Shown here piece after piece: positions 12,261 to 23,710 of a stretch of DNA of 64,000 bases; the first letter of the stretch is position 1, and each line of letters begins with the position of its first letter. The DNA is from Maratus speciosus (lineage: Eukaryota; Arthropoda; Arachnida; Araneae; Salticidae). Where the stretch lies: assembly GCA_963932465.1 (NCBI GenBank), contig OZ010788.1, positions 201,812,559 to 201,876,558 on the forward strand, read 5' to 3'. The translations under genes and the position numbers were made by a program. The notes under the pieces are model-generated. The model worked only from the letters and a program-made list of their open reading frames with translations. It searched no databases and was not told where the DNA came from.

Positions 12261-12800
12261 CTTACCAAACCACGGATTTTATCTGCACATATATATGATA
12301 TGTTCACGGCAGTGTTTCAACGGTTGAATATCAAATTGAAGCTCTTCAGTTCTAAGCTCAGAGTGTTCTAAACATTCAACCAATACTGTGTCGGGAATAA
12401 CAATAGTATTCGGTTTCTATTGGTCTGCTGTTATTAGCAAACAGTGCGGCTGGAATAACAATAGTAGTTTGTCAATAGCAACAAACATATATGAGGAATA
12501 TGTCATTTAAGTGTCATTATATTGCCATTTACGAGTAAAACATTAGCTCACGCACTGCCAAAATGCAGGCCATGCATACATATGCGTATTTTTTTTTATC
12601 CAACATATTTTAATACTTCAGACTTCGTATCATTTCCTCACTCACATAACAACTACCCAACGAGAAACCTTACTGTTTTGTCACTGCACTTTAAGTCTGT
12701 CGAACAACCTAAGCGATGTTTTACGGCTGATCGAAGATGACCGGTTTTACGAGACAAAAAAAAATAGGAGGGACTGTACTGTAGCCTCGAGTTCATATTA

Positions 12801-12835
<35 letters not shown>

Positions 12836-13130
12836 CCTGTGTTGAAATAGAATTATTAAATCCAGTAGAAAACCAATATTGATTCTGTAACAGCCCAGTA
12901 ATATACGCCAATATCGCATTCATCGAAAAACGGAAATACATAAAATGAAATATCATTATGATAGTGGCAAAGAAATGGCGAAATAGTTATTGCCAACTTC
13001 GGCAAAATGAAAATACTCTAATATCAGATGACATTTCATGGCAATATTGGTTAGAACATATACAAGATAATGCTCATATAAGCAAAGATATAACCAATAC
13101 AAACAATACTGACCCAATATTATTTTGCTG
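12261..13130. other. Unassigned stretch with poly-A at 12801-12831
   Basis: Short frames only. A related word 'gggaataacaatagta' appears twice (12391 and 12451) about 60 bp apart. The A-tract creates artificial poly-F/poly-K frames. Confidence 0.4.
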
Positions 13131-13133
13131 CTT

Positions 13134-13687
13134 CACTGTAAAATAAAATCTGTAAAGTTACTAAATTTTTTCTAGGAAACTAGGATACCTAGAACTTTTT
13201 ATGTAACGGCAACAACAAAAAATCCTGTAACAGATACACTTTTGCACTGTAAATTAAAAGATCTGTAAGGTTACTAAATTTTTTTTAGAAAACTGGGATG
13301 CCTAGAACTTTTTATGTAACTGCAACTCGGGTTACAGATAAAATCTTAGTAAGATTATTGTAATTTTAGTAGATTCTTTTGTAAAGCTATAAATTTCTGT
13401 AGCTTTACAAAAACTAGCTCTGTAGATTTACACTGTTAAAAATCTGTAGTTTGCTGCATAGTCACTCCACCGCTTTTACAGAAAACGATTACTTGACTTA
13501 CTATGTAGCATTCTCATTGGTCAGAATAGAGATAGTCTATAAAAGCGGTGGTGTGACTATGCAGCTAAAGCTGCATATTTTTAACAGTGTAATTCTTTTT
13601 TTTTTTTTTTTTTTTTTTTTGTACAGTGTACAGATAAAATTTTAGTAAGCATACAGATTTCTGTAACTTTACATCTGTAGAATTACA

Positions 13688-13722
<35 letters not shown>

Positions 13723-13725
13723 GTG
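13134..13725. mobile_element. CACTG-ended element with internal ~115-bp repeats
   Basis: The left end CACTGTAAAA and right end TTTTACAGTG are inverted. Inside, the unit 'ctgtaa.gttactaaattttttt' followed by 'cctagaactttttatgtaac' occurs at 13150 and 13264. Long T tracts (13594-13620, 13691-13719) lie at the right. A smaller MITE is nested at 13431-13589. There is no coding sequence. CACTG termini occur in several DNA-transposon groups, so the superfamily is left open. Confidence 0.55.
13431..13589. mobile_element. Nested 159-bp MITE with ~50-bp inverted repeats
   Basis: It begins CACTGTTAAAAAT and ends ATTTTTAACAGTG. The arms extend through 'gctgcatagtcac.ccaccgcttttat' and its complement. 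Termini similar to the surrounding element suggest related families. Confidence 0.75.
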
Positions 13726-14375
13726 TAGGAAGGGAATCAGAGTGTTCCTTTCCCAGAACTCGTTTTTTTGTTCCGAGGACATGCATGAAAAGTTCAGATT
13801 CTAATATATTTAGACCTATTGTAGATTTCCATGAGTTCTTTTTTTTTTTTTTTTAATGAAGTTAATCTGGGTACCTTCTAGCTTAAAAAAAAAAAATCCA
13901 AATTAACTAAATTATGAAAACTTAAGAGATTTTAAATTGTTGATTCAGTAAACTCGAGGTCTGAAAAAACTGATCTTTTTAAACTCATTCAACCGAAATA
14001 AGGATAACAATAATAACAGTAATAAAGTTGAACTTTTGTTAAACGAATGTTATGATTCCTTCAAAAAAATTCGTAATAAAGAAATTTCGTTCATTGGAAA
14101 TCCAAGTTCGTTTCAAATTAGAAAATTTACACAATTTTCTTAACTACTACATTTAAGTGCTAATTTTTACTTTTTTCTATATTTTTTACGTATACCATAC
14201 AAGTTTTTGCAGTAAATAAAAAAGGATCCTAATCTTTCATAATTTTATTTTTCGAAATTTACAGCGTTAAACAATCCGTGATTTGTTTCTGAACACAATT
14301 CTGATAAACTGTATTTGAGTTGTAAATTTTTTTCACACTTTTGAAATGATTAAAGCATATTTCCGAGATCATCTT
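13726..14375. other. Unassigned AT-rich stretch
   Basis: Poly-T at 13838-13854; no frame or repeat ends recognised. Confidence 0.4.
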
Positions 14376-16515
14376 CCAAGACAGTTTTCAAATCGAAGAA
14401 TTATTTTAAGAGACTAGGAGGTTCTGCCCTCCTACGAGCTACGCTCGCCAACCCCCTGTTCAGACACCGCAGACTCTGAAAGCACGCTAGTTTGATCGGC
14501 TTTAAAAAGATTTCAGAAAATTGAGTTATAATTTAAAAAACAGCGGCTACCTCCCTATAAACGGGTTTCTATTAATTTCTCTTTGATTGGGGGAATTTTA
14601 GGCCAAATCAGCTGCAGTTAAAAGATACAATGGCTGCTTTCGTCTTTGATTAAATAAAATCAGTTAAACATTCAAAAATAAACTAATATAAAATGAATTA
14701 AGTAAGCAGAGTCTTTGTCTCCCGATATTTTTTAACAAAGCGAAAAGAAAGTTCTTTTAAATAAGACAATTTAAATAAATCGTTTTTAATTTGACGTAAT
14801 TTTTACCAAACTATTCTTTCTCTTTTTAATATTCACGTGAAAATATTTTTGTTAGAAATTAAATATTATTTGCGCTGTCCTAACAAAAATAGTTGAAAGA
14901 TTCAAATAAATTTCTCGCGCAATTTCTAAATTTAAACTGTTTTGTAATATTATTTTTTGTTTATTTTATGTAATAACTGTAATGTGACGTAAATGTGACT
15001 TAATTTCTCCTATTTAAGACTTCTAACGCATGTTAATGAATTTATTATTTTACAATATCCTTTCTCTTTTAAAATTCACGTGTAAATATAGTTTTTATGA
15101 CGTAATTTTTAATAAGTTCTTGGCTTTTATACATAATTATTTAATTCTAATTTGAAATGATTTTTCTGTTTATAATAATCACGCGTAAATAAATTTTTAA
15201 TTTGAAGCAAACATTATTGCTTGTGCTGTTTATACATTTGGCAACAGTTTAAATTAATACCATTTTCTAAAATATGTAAAAAATATCTCTCGAAATGCTG
15301 AACATTTGAATTTAAAATAGAAATAAAACCTCAAAAAATGAGTCAAATTAAAAAAAGAAATATAGTCTGCACACCGGGAACTTCAAACTTATAAAATGGT
15401 CTGAAAATTATTAAATTCCCATGTATAGTTTTTGCTCCTATAAAATTTTTTAGTGGAACGATTTTGTCCAACTTTAGCATTAAATATCTCTTAAAATAAT
15501 TCTTCGATTTGAAAACTGTCTGCATCAGCGTGTTTATCAAACATTTCTCTATAATACCACCGATTTTCATATTTTTGTATAAAATATTTTTCCTAATATT
15601 AACGAAGAAAGACCTCCGGTCACAAAAAATTCAAAACCGGCGGCGGTGACAGCGGTAGTTACTTTTTTTTTAGAATAGAGAGAAGAGATATTTCATGCTA
15701 AAGTTGGACAAAATCGTTCCATTAAAAAAGTTTTATAGGAGCAAAAACTGTACGTGGGAATTTAATCATTTTTAGACCATTTTATGCGTCAGAATTTCCC
15801 GGTGTGCAGACTGTATTTAGTTTTTTAATTTGACTCATTTTTTTGAGGTTTTATTTCTATTTTAAATTTAAATTTTCAGCATTTCGAGAGATATTTTTTA
15901 CATATTTTAGAAAATGGTATTAATTTAAATTGTTTCCAACTGTATAAACAGCGCAAACAATAATGTTTGCTTCAAATTAAAAATTTATTTTATACGTGAC
16001 TATTATAAACAGAAAATATAAAAAGCAGGAACTCATGAAAATTACGTCCTAAAAACTATATTTACACGTGAATTTTAAAAGAGAAAGAATATTGTAAAAT
16101 AATAAATTCATTAACATGCGTTAGAAGTCTTAAATAGGAGAAATTACGTCACATTACACTTATTACGTAAAATGAACAAAAAATAATATTGCAAAACAGT
16201 TTAAATTTAAAAATTGCGCGAGACATTTATTTGATATGTTAAGATGATCATAATATTTCATTTCTAACAAAAGTACTTTCAGGTGAATATTAAAAAGAGA
16301 AAGAAAAGTTTGATGAAAATTACGTCAGATTAAAAACGATACATTTAAAGTGTCTTATTTAAAAAAACTTTTATTTTCGCTTTGCTAATACCGGGAGGCA
16401 AAGACTCTGTTCATTTGATATCTTTTTAAAGCCGATCAAATTAGCGTGCTTTTAGAGTCTGCGGTGTCTGAACGGGGGTTGGCGAGCGTAGCTCTTAGAG
16501 GGCAGCGCCCCCTAG
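14376..16515 (+). mobile_element. Helitron Heli-1 copy B, 5' truncated, split by copy A
   Basis: Two pieces, 14376-14413 and 15689-16515, are contiguous in every sister copy (for example 62005-62060: 'cagttttcaaatcgaagaa' then 'aagagatatttaatgctaaag'). The 3' end carries the family hairpin region and terminal CCCCCTAG before a T. The first ~180 bp of the family are missing. Copy A interrupts it exactly between an A and a T. Non-coding. Confidence 0.85.
14414..15688 (-). mobile_element. Helitron Heli-1 copy A, full length, inserted in copy B
   Basis: On the minus strand it starts TCTCTTCTCTCTATTC after an A (15689 is t) and ends with the GAGC-GTA-GCTC hairpin, a GC-rich stem and CTAG before a T (14413 is a). 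The 5' part has (CGG)3. It belongs to the long subfamily that keeps the segment around 'aaagcgcaaataat'. It has no target duplication, as expected for Helitrons, and no coding. Confidence 0.88.
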
Positions 16516-16545
16516 TAGTTAAAAATGTGCTAAAATATTGGATTT

Positions 16546-16728
16546 CTTAAATGTCAAACGACGCTGAAATCCAAAGAGTCGATCGCACCGACATCTGCAG
16601 GATATTTTCTAAGACGATTTGGTTTAGACGCTGTAATAATAGTACGATGTTTACACTGAAATTTGAAAATATACCGCAGATGTCGCTGCGATCGATTCTT
16701 TGGATTCAAGCATCATTGCACATTTAAG
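16546..16728. mobile_element. Foldback MITE, ~60-bp arms
   Basis: It begins CTTAAATG and ends CATTTAAG. The arms share 'gaatccaaag.atcgatcgca' and 'cgacatctgc' in inverted order. Short spacer, no coding. Confidence 0.75.
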
Positions 16729-16801
16729 GGATACAAATTTTTAGTGCTTTTTGGATAGCAGATTTCCACACTATTTATTCTAGGCGCTGTACTTCAGTTA
16801 C

Positions 16802-17180
16802 CTGGAAAGACCAGTTCACTAATGCTAATCCTATGGAAGAAATTTTTAACGATATCTCGTTTGCATTTCAGTATTTTTAAACAATTCTTTTTGCATTGGC
16901 TAGCTGAGATCGATCTGAACAAAGGGCGTTCTTTACTTTTTCGATTTTGTTTACAGATATTTTTAATTAGGATACTTTCATTTTCGGAACCGGTTTCGAA
17001 AGTGAAAGCATCCTCTTGAAAAAAAATCTGCAAACAAAATCGAAAAAGTAAAAAAAGGAAGAGGTAAGAGATCAATCTCAGCTATCCAATGAAATTTTTT
17101 ATTTTAAATATTGAAATGCAAACGAGATATCTTTAAAAAATTATTCCGTAGGATTAGCATTAGCGAGCGAGTCTTTCCAG
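16802..17180. mobile_element. 379-bp near-perfect palindromic foldback element
   Basis: The left arm starts CTGGAAAGAC and the right arm ends GTCTTTCCAG. The arms pair along almost all their length (for example 'taatgctaatcctat' with 'taggattagcatta') and meet near the self-complementary core GGAACCGGTTTC at ~16987. The frames on both strands across it come from the palindrome. Confidence 0.85.
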
Positions 17181-17233
17181 ATGACAGAAGTAGCCCATTA
17201 AGGAGATAATTTCTCATCTTCTCTATCCCTTAA

Positions 17234-17739
17234 CCCTTTATGTACTGAATTATGAATTCATAAAAAAATTTATCTTCTAAAGCATTTTTCGTGAATTGTT
17301 TAAACTACATTAGAAGATTTGCTTATGCAAATTTTAATTTAAATTCATATAATACATTTTAGAAGGATTAATTAAATTTGAATTTATAGAGATTTTGGGC
17401 AATATTTATAGCCCTAGTCAAATCTTTTATTTTAAATATTTTTCTTAGTATTTTGTAGAATTAGGAAATGTACAAATATAATGTTCTTACCATAGAAATA
17501 TTTCCGAATTGAAAAATCCCCCCTCCCCCTACGCCATGAAAGCTGAAAAGGTGCAAAGGTAAAGAAATCCTCCTTTTAAAAATACTTTTGTTTTGTGTAA
17601 CCAGTAATGCTTTTGGAACAACATAAAATAATGCATGTATAACTCATTCTAAACTGCATTACTACTAATCGATGAATTAAATTAATTTTATAACAAGTTA
17701 TTTTAATGTTACTTATAAGTACCGTCAGTAGATAAAGGG
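17234..17739. mobile_element. piggyBac-type MITE
   Basis: It is flanked by TTAA at 17230-17233 and 17740-17743, the piggyBac target. The terminal inverted repeats are CCCTTTATGTACTG and, on the other strand, CCCTTTATCTACTG. The 506-bp interior is AT-rich and non-coding, so it would need a transposase supplied elsewhere. Confidence 0.8.
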
Positions 17740-17743
17740 TTAA

Positions 17744-17950
17744 TGTGTATGTGTGTGTGTGTGGTTACGCTATTCTCTGAACTAAAGGTCTGAGCTGTGA
17801 CGAGAAAAATGACAGCGGCGGCGCGACGCGGCTTGGATTTAAATTTTTCGGTTAGCCGGACTACTAGAAAACGAATAAAGCTTTTACTATTTTTAAGTTC
17901 TTGTTTAACTATGCGAAAATAATATATAAACTATCTATCTATCTATATTA
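17744..17950. other. GT microsatellite and short unassigned sequence
   Basis: (GT)n near 17746-17762, a GC-rich patch near 17815, and (CTAT)n at 17931-17947 leading to a possible Helitron-like start at 17943. Nothing else is supported. Confidence 0.4.
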
Positions 17951-17974
17951 TAAAGGACAAACGTATCTGTGAAT

Positions 17975-18795
17975 AACGCTGACGTGATTTTACGAATTCT
18001 TTGTATATTTTAGCTGTATGGCATGGAGATGAATGCTGCCGAAAGATAAATGGTGCTTTTTTGGGGAAGAGATCCCTGATGGAAGGTATCAATTTTGGTT
18101 CCAGGACAGTTTCGATGTATTTTTTTTTTTTTTTTTTTTTTTTTCATTCAGAATGCTATCAATCACTTGAATGCGGCCCACACCATCTGCAAACATACAG
18201 GCCCAAATTATGCCATCTATTGGGTTCTTTGTAGTTGCTTCAATGCAATCAAGATGCAGCTCTTCCACTACTCTACGTCTCACATATTTTCGCCCATCGC
18301 TACCAAAAAGCGATATTTTACTGTCATCGCTCCAGATTATTTGCTTCCACTGATTTTATGACTAATTACTGTGTTTTTTTGCCTACTGAACTCGTTTCTT
18401 GCGTTGCTGAAGATTTAAAAAAAAATTTCCCTCGGAATTCTACTTTTCAGTGCAAAAACTACTAATCTTCTCCTTATTGTTCTTGAACTAACTGAAATAC
18501 CCATTGCATTCATTTCACATCTAACAGCATCTGATAAAATTCTTCTATCTTTGAGGCATATCCTTTTTATTTTTCTACCATCAGAAGCACTTCTGCATTT
18601 TTTTCGGCCTGATCTTGCCTTATTTATCGCTCATTTAGTTTCTTCACAGCGTAAGCACAACTTTTGTACGCCAGATAAAGTGACTGATCCACCAACCTGT
18701 CTTGCAATTTCAGCATAAGAGAGACCATTTTCTCTCAATATGACAATTCTGTTTCTTTTTGTAGGTGTCAAATCAGTTCTTGTTGTTGATGACAT
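17975..18795 (-). pseudogene. Tc1 transposase pseudogene
   Basis: From an ATG at 18795 the minus strand reads MSSTTRTDLTPTKRNRIVIL and then a helix-turn-helix region (LSYAEIARQVGGS). After a stop and frame breaks it continues with the DDE catalytic core: WSDDSKISLFGSDGRKYVRR (first acidic residues), then EATTKNPIDGIIWACMFADG, where Tc1 proteins usually have VMVWGC, then GVGRIQVIDSILN. A ~28-bp T tract at 18120-18144 interrupts the core, after which VLEPKLIPSIRDLFPKKAP and HSSPCHTAK follow; an aspartate expected before APCHTA is serine here. The last acidic residue is missing through truncation. Inactive. Confidence 0.85.
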
Positions 18796-19157
18796 TGTTT
18801 TAAATTATTTGCATTAAGAAAAAAAAATAGAAATATTGAAAAAAAAAAAACATTCTATTTAGTTATACTTGTATTCACCCTTCTGCAAAATTCATTATTT
18901 AGTTTCTTCATAACGTAAGCACAACTTTCGTACGCCAGATAAAGTGACTGATCCACCAACCTGTCTTGCAATTTCAGCATAAGAGAGACCATTTTCTCTC
19001 AATATGACAATTCTGTTTCTTTTTGTAGGTGTCCAATCAGTTCTTGTTGTTGATGACATTGTTTTAAATTATTTGCATTAAGAAAAAAAAAATAGAAATA
19101 TTAAAAAAAAAACATTCTATTTAGTTATACTAGTATTCACTCTTCTGCAAAATTTAT
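18630..19157 (-). repeat. 264-bp tandem duplication of Tc1 N-terminal coding region
   Basis: The block ending 'gatgacattgttttaaattatttgc' occurs at ~18630-18893 and again at ~18894-19157 with few differences. Both copies contain the start codon and helix-turn-helix region, so the outer copy is an orphan 5' end. Confidence 0.85.
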
Positions 19158-19405
19158 TCCAGCAAAATACCGCTTTTACAAATCAAAACTTACTACAGTT
19201 TAGTTACTGACATTTGATTGGTTCTCAGAACAGTCATTGTGATTGGCTAGGAAACTTTTATTATAATATACTTCAGCATTCATGACTAATTGTGTTTGCA
19301 TTTTAGATTAAAGTAAGTGTAACTTTTTTTTTGTAATGTAAATTCAGTTTTTTTTAAAATTAAATTTTACATTAAATTTCCTTGAATTGCATTGAATTTG
19401 ATATA

Positions 19406-20413
19406 CAGTCGAGTCTCTCTATAACGAAACTATACATCGAATTTCTCTATATAACGAATTTTTAGTAGGAACGGTCACCTTTTCCCATGATTTCATTAAA
19501 AACAGTCTCCATATAGCGAGATATCTATCTCCGTATAACGAATTTTTTCATAAAATGTTCTTTATTTATTCAGTTTTAAAAAAGCTTCCAAATCACATGG
19601 AATCAATTTTTCATCACTGATTCCTGATTTATCGTTCAGTGCTGAGTTTTTTATCTTACAGCCCATGGACTTGGGAATAATAAAAAATCTAAAGGTGCAT
19701 TATAAGAAAAGAATTTTTTTCAAAAGGGTCGGCTTTTCTAAACTGGAGAATAATGCGGATTCTGATGACGAAGAAGATGTGGCTTTAGCAAACTTAAAAG
19801 ATAAATGGACATTAATTAAGGAACGCGGAAATGTCGAAGAAAATGTTACTCTCCCTGATTTTTTAGAAGTGGATCACAATCTCACTATTACGCAGTATCC
19901 TACTGATAGTGATATTTTAAGCAGCGTTATGAACAATGATGGTGAGAGTGACAATGAACATGAAAACGAAAACGTACAACAAGAGAAAAAACCATCACGC
20001 AGTGAAATGATGAGTACTTTTGATCTTATAAGGACAGGACTTCAAATGAAGAAAATGTTCCCGATACAATTTTTCATTCCTTGCTAAAGTGTGAACATTT
20101 TTTCGAGAGTGTAACAATTTTGAAATCAAAACAGCGAAAAATTACAGATTTCTTCGTATAAAATTAATGTAAGTTTTCCTTATGTGATTTTTATTATGCT
20201 TTAAAAATAAATGTCTGTTTTCTTTTTTGAAACTGTTTAATTAAGAAATACAATATTAGGTTAATATTTATAGTTAAACATTTCAAATTCTTAATTAAAC
20301 ACTTCAAAAATAATTTTTGTTCAAAATTTGCACATTAAATAGGAATTTTTACTTATTCTCTATATAACGAATTTTTTACTGGAACAATGGATTTCGTTAT
20401 AGAGAGGCTCGAC
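19406..20413 (+). mobile_element. pogo/Tigger transposon, internally deleted, inside Tc1
   Basis: The terminal repeats CAGTCGAGTCTCTCTATAAC and, on the other strand, CAGTCGAGCCTCTCTATAAC are flanked by TA at 19404-19405 and 20414-20415, as in pogo/Tigger. At 1008 bp it is too short for a full transposase and retains only the C-terminal coding part. Confidence 0.88.
19659..20087 (+). pseudogene. C-terminal fragment of pogo/Tigger DDE transposase
   Basis: The frame opens with LQPMDLGIIKNLKVHYKK, matching the conserved motif after the last catalytic residue of pogo/CENP-B-like DDE proteins. It then has an acidic linker (DSDDEEDVALANL), a DFLEVDHNLT region and a C-terminal helix (SEMMSTFDLIRTGLQMKKM). 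The DNA-binding domains and the catalytic acidic residues upstream are absent, so it cannot be active. A diverged equivalent C-terminus is at 48561-48824. Confidence 0.85.
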
Positions 20414-20518
20414 TGTATAAACATTTGCTTTTAAGTGAAAATTAATATATTCTATAAGTACACAAAATTCTAAAACATGAAAATTTAAAAAAAATGTCCA
20501 CAATTTTGGCCACCACTG

Positions 20519-21122
20519 TATATATAAAAGTATAAATACATATTTAGATATTCTGTATTTTTAATCATGTCACGCTCGAAAAGTACAAAATATTGAGTAT
20601 AATCAGTATAAGGTCAGAACAACTTTAAATAAGTTTAAATATAAAAATAGTTTTTTTTTTTTAACTCTCTTTTATAGGTATTCAATGTTTACCTTGAAAA
20701 TCTTGCTTAATTTCATGACTGCAATTTATGATTCTTTCCTCCCCCCCCCCCCTTCCGGTTAATAAAATTCTGTTACCTAATCCGATTATGGAAAATTCAC
20801 CACTTTTTTTCACGCCTGGTAGAGAACGCTAAATAGTGAATTTATTTAATATATATATATATAATTTTTGCTTTGTTTATTTTTTAAGATATGGCAACAG
20901 AAAAGAAAAAAATAATTATTTAAACTACCTTTTTACGATTTCTAAATTGATTTTTCAACGAATATTGATAATTTAATTAATAAGAAACGATTAATTGATT
21001 AAAGCTTATTTAAAAAAATATATATTACACTCCTTATTTTTTTATTTATATTTCTATTGTTTAATGTTTAAAATATTTCATTCTTACAGTTCCATAATCA
21101 ATTGACTTATTTTGGTGAGAGT
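20519..21122. other. AT-rich stretch with poly-C at 20742-20752
   Basis: No gene or element end is seen. It may be the left part of the composite that carries repeat Z. Confidence 0.4.
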
Positions 21123-21270
21123 GGTTTGGTACATCATCAAATCCATTGTTGTTATGTAAACTCGTAAGTAACAACTCGTATTATAATCATAAAGAATATT
21201 TGGTAATTTATCACCCGTGGCCGGCTAGCAAATAAAGTCTTAAAATCAATGTATTAATTTATAATTAAGT
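21123..21270 (+). repeat. Repeat Z, left copy
   Basis: 'ggtttggta.atcat' followed by 'aaatccattgttgtt', 'tttatcacc.gtggccggctagcaaa' and 'ttaatttataattaag' recurs in the same orientation at 30371-30500. The two copies bracket the 9-kb nested region, so they could be terminal repeats of an old host element, but this is not proven. Confidence 0.6.
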
Positions 21271-22532
21271 TTAATTAATAAGATAATATTAATTGATTAA
21301 AGCCTTTTTTTATTAATATATTACACTATTTATTCATTCAATTCCTACTATTAGTTCACACTCTCCCTATATTTATTTATATATTTATATATTTATTAGG
21401 GGGCTCTGCCCCAAGCAAGCTACGCTCGCCAACCCCCCGTTCAGACACCGCAGAATCTAAAAACACGCTAATTTGATCGGTTTTTAAAATATTGTAGAAA
21501 ATTGAATTATGCTGAAAAAAAGCTGTGCAGATCTCCCTGCAAACGGGTTTCCATTCAATTTCCTTTGATTTCAAAAATTTAAAGCCGAATCAGTTGCTGT
21601 TAAGACATCCAATGTTTGTTTTCGTGTTTGATTAAAGAGGATCAGTTAAACATTTGAAAAGAAGCTAAAAAAAAAAAATTAAGTGTAGAGTCTTTGTCTC
21701 CCGGTATTTTAAAACAATTTCTATAACAATAGCCTAAGTCATGTGACTATCATCAACAGTTCCGGGCTAACCACTTCGCTTTTTATATTCCTGGTGCCAT
21801 TTTGGTACTTTAATGTTAGCCAGGTACAGGTGATAAGTCGCCAAATATTATTCTATCGCCATCATTTCATCTATATTATAATAGTCCAAGTCATGTAAGT
21901 GCCATAAATAAATACGCTCTGATCCCTTCGCTTTTCATATGAAAGTTTGGCCCAGATATCATATACGGCCCCATATTGGCGCGATTTTTTTCCGACGCTA
22001 ATTTGGGGAAAACATCAACAGCATAAACAACAACATCCGGCTTATCAAATCAAGCAATATAACGATACTATGGCGCCAGTTAAGTAACCTTTGCGTATAT
22101 GACATTGGCGTCAGAAAAAAAATCGCGCTAATATGGGTCCGTATATGACATCTGTGCCGAAAGTTTTCCCTTTTGATTAAAAAATCAAATTTCTTTTTTG
22201 AATAAAACTACATAAAAGTTTCCATGGTCGCAAAGAATTCTTGATACTGTTACGCTAGCCGGGTGCAAATCTCGCCTATAGCTATTTTTCAACTCGCTAG
22301 TTAGCATTTTTTTTTTTTTTTTTTTTTCGAGTGGTAAATTAAAACATTGCTTTGAAGTTGAAATTAAATGTCATCGTTTGTTACATCATTTAATATTTGG
22401 CCAGATGCAGGGCCGTAGCTAGGAGGGGGCCAGGTCGGGCAGTGCCCGACCTGGAAAAATATTTGCCCGTCCTAGCAGAATTGACTAGACAACCTGATCG
22501 ACACATTAAATTTCCGAACTTTTCTCTCCCTC

Positions 22533-22568
<36 letters not shown>

Positions 22569-23710
22569 AGACCGTAACTTAACTAACAGACACCCATTCC
22601 TAAAACTTCTCAATTCAAACAAAACTATTTTAACAAAAAATTCATTTGTGAAGAGTTTTCTTTTTCTTTCATTCCAAGAGCTGAAGGACATTTTTTGCTT
22701 TGTTGCGTTGTAGAAATTTAACTTACGCTGCCTCCCCAATGTGTCAAACTGCAGTCTTTAGAGAATAATAGGGTTTAGAGATTATCCTCTTAACTCCTTG
22801 TCCTTTCCTCAAACTGATTAACTAATGTCCGCGAAAATCGTTTTCTTTGTACAACTGTCGTACATGAAATTTATTGTAATCGGGTACGGGAAACCAAAGG
22901 CATGGATTTCAGGTTGCAGTTGGCTACCTATTTATGGCTTGACAGGACAGGTTACACAAAATATGCAACCATCATGTGTTACAATCATGTGATTTTGTGA
23001 TTGTTAACTTCACTATGTTGCTTTTGGGCTTTTCAACAAAAGTAGAAATTGTTTTTTGAGAGTTTTCTTGACACTGTTGTAAATTATAAAAGTTTGTAAA
23101 ATCAGTGTCACAGTGTCACACAGAATCGCAATATCTAGAATGTGTTTTTCAGAGCAAAGGGGTTTTATAATTACATTATAAATGGTATCTATGACTGTTT
23201 GAATTTAATATTTTATGTTAATTAAATGACATAAATGTAATTTAGAAACGAGAATATTACAGAAATTAATTTTATCCTTTTTATAAGTACAAAAAGTGTT
23301 TGTTTCTTCTGGTGCTTTCCCGCCCCTATGTTATTTATTCTACTTTTTAGTTGTTTTATTCCTTTCTTCCTATAAATATCTAAATCAGTCACATAGTTTC
23401 TGTATGGAAAAGGGGAAATAAATGTAGGATTGTGAAACGGAAATATAAATTGAAAAATTAAATAAAATACTAAACGAACATTAATATTTTTAAACTATGA
23501 AATACTCATTTTTATTTAAAGGCTTTTTGTAGAAAATATTTTTGTTTGCTCGGCTATGCGAAACTTTATAATGTGTTCGCGGACTTATTTTTAAATGTAA
23601 AAGCATGACATTCGCAGGCAAAATTATTGAAGTAATTTAGAATCAAATAGCATTTCTCATTTTTTGACAAATGTTTGGAATCTTGAGCTTTAAACGATTG
23701 TGTCTCAGAT

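Larger units (their letters stand above)
17951..20518 (-). mobile_element. Tc1-family transposon, decayed, containing a Tigger element
   Basis: The right end, read on the minus strand, is TA followed by CAGTGGTGGCCAAAATTG, a typical Tc1 terminal repeat (20518 with TA at 20519-20520). The transposase pseudogene lies at 17975-18795. The left end is lost near 17950. The 5' part is lengthened by a 264-bp tandem duplication (18630-19157) and by the Tigger insertion at 19406-20413. Confidence 0.8.

Noticed and set aside
16794..17075. 93-codon minus frame and 65-codon plus frame
   Set aside because: They are mirror products of the 379-bp palindrome.
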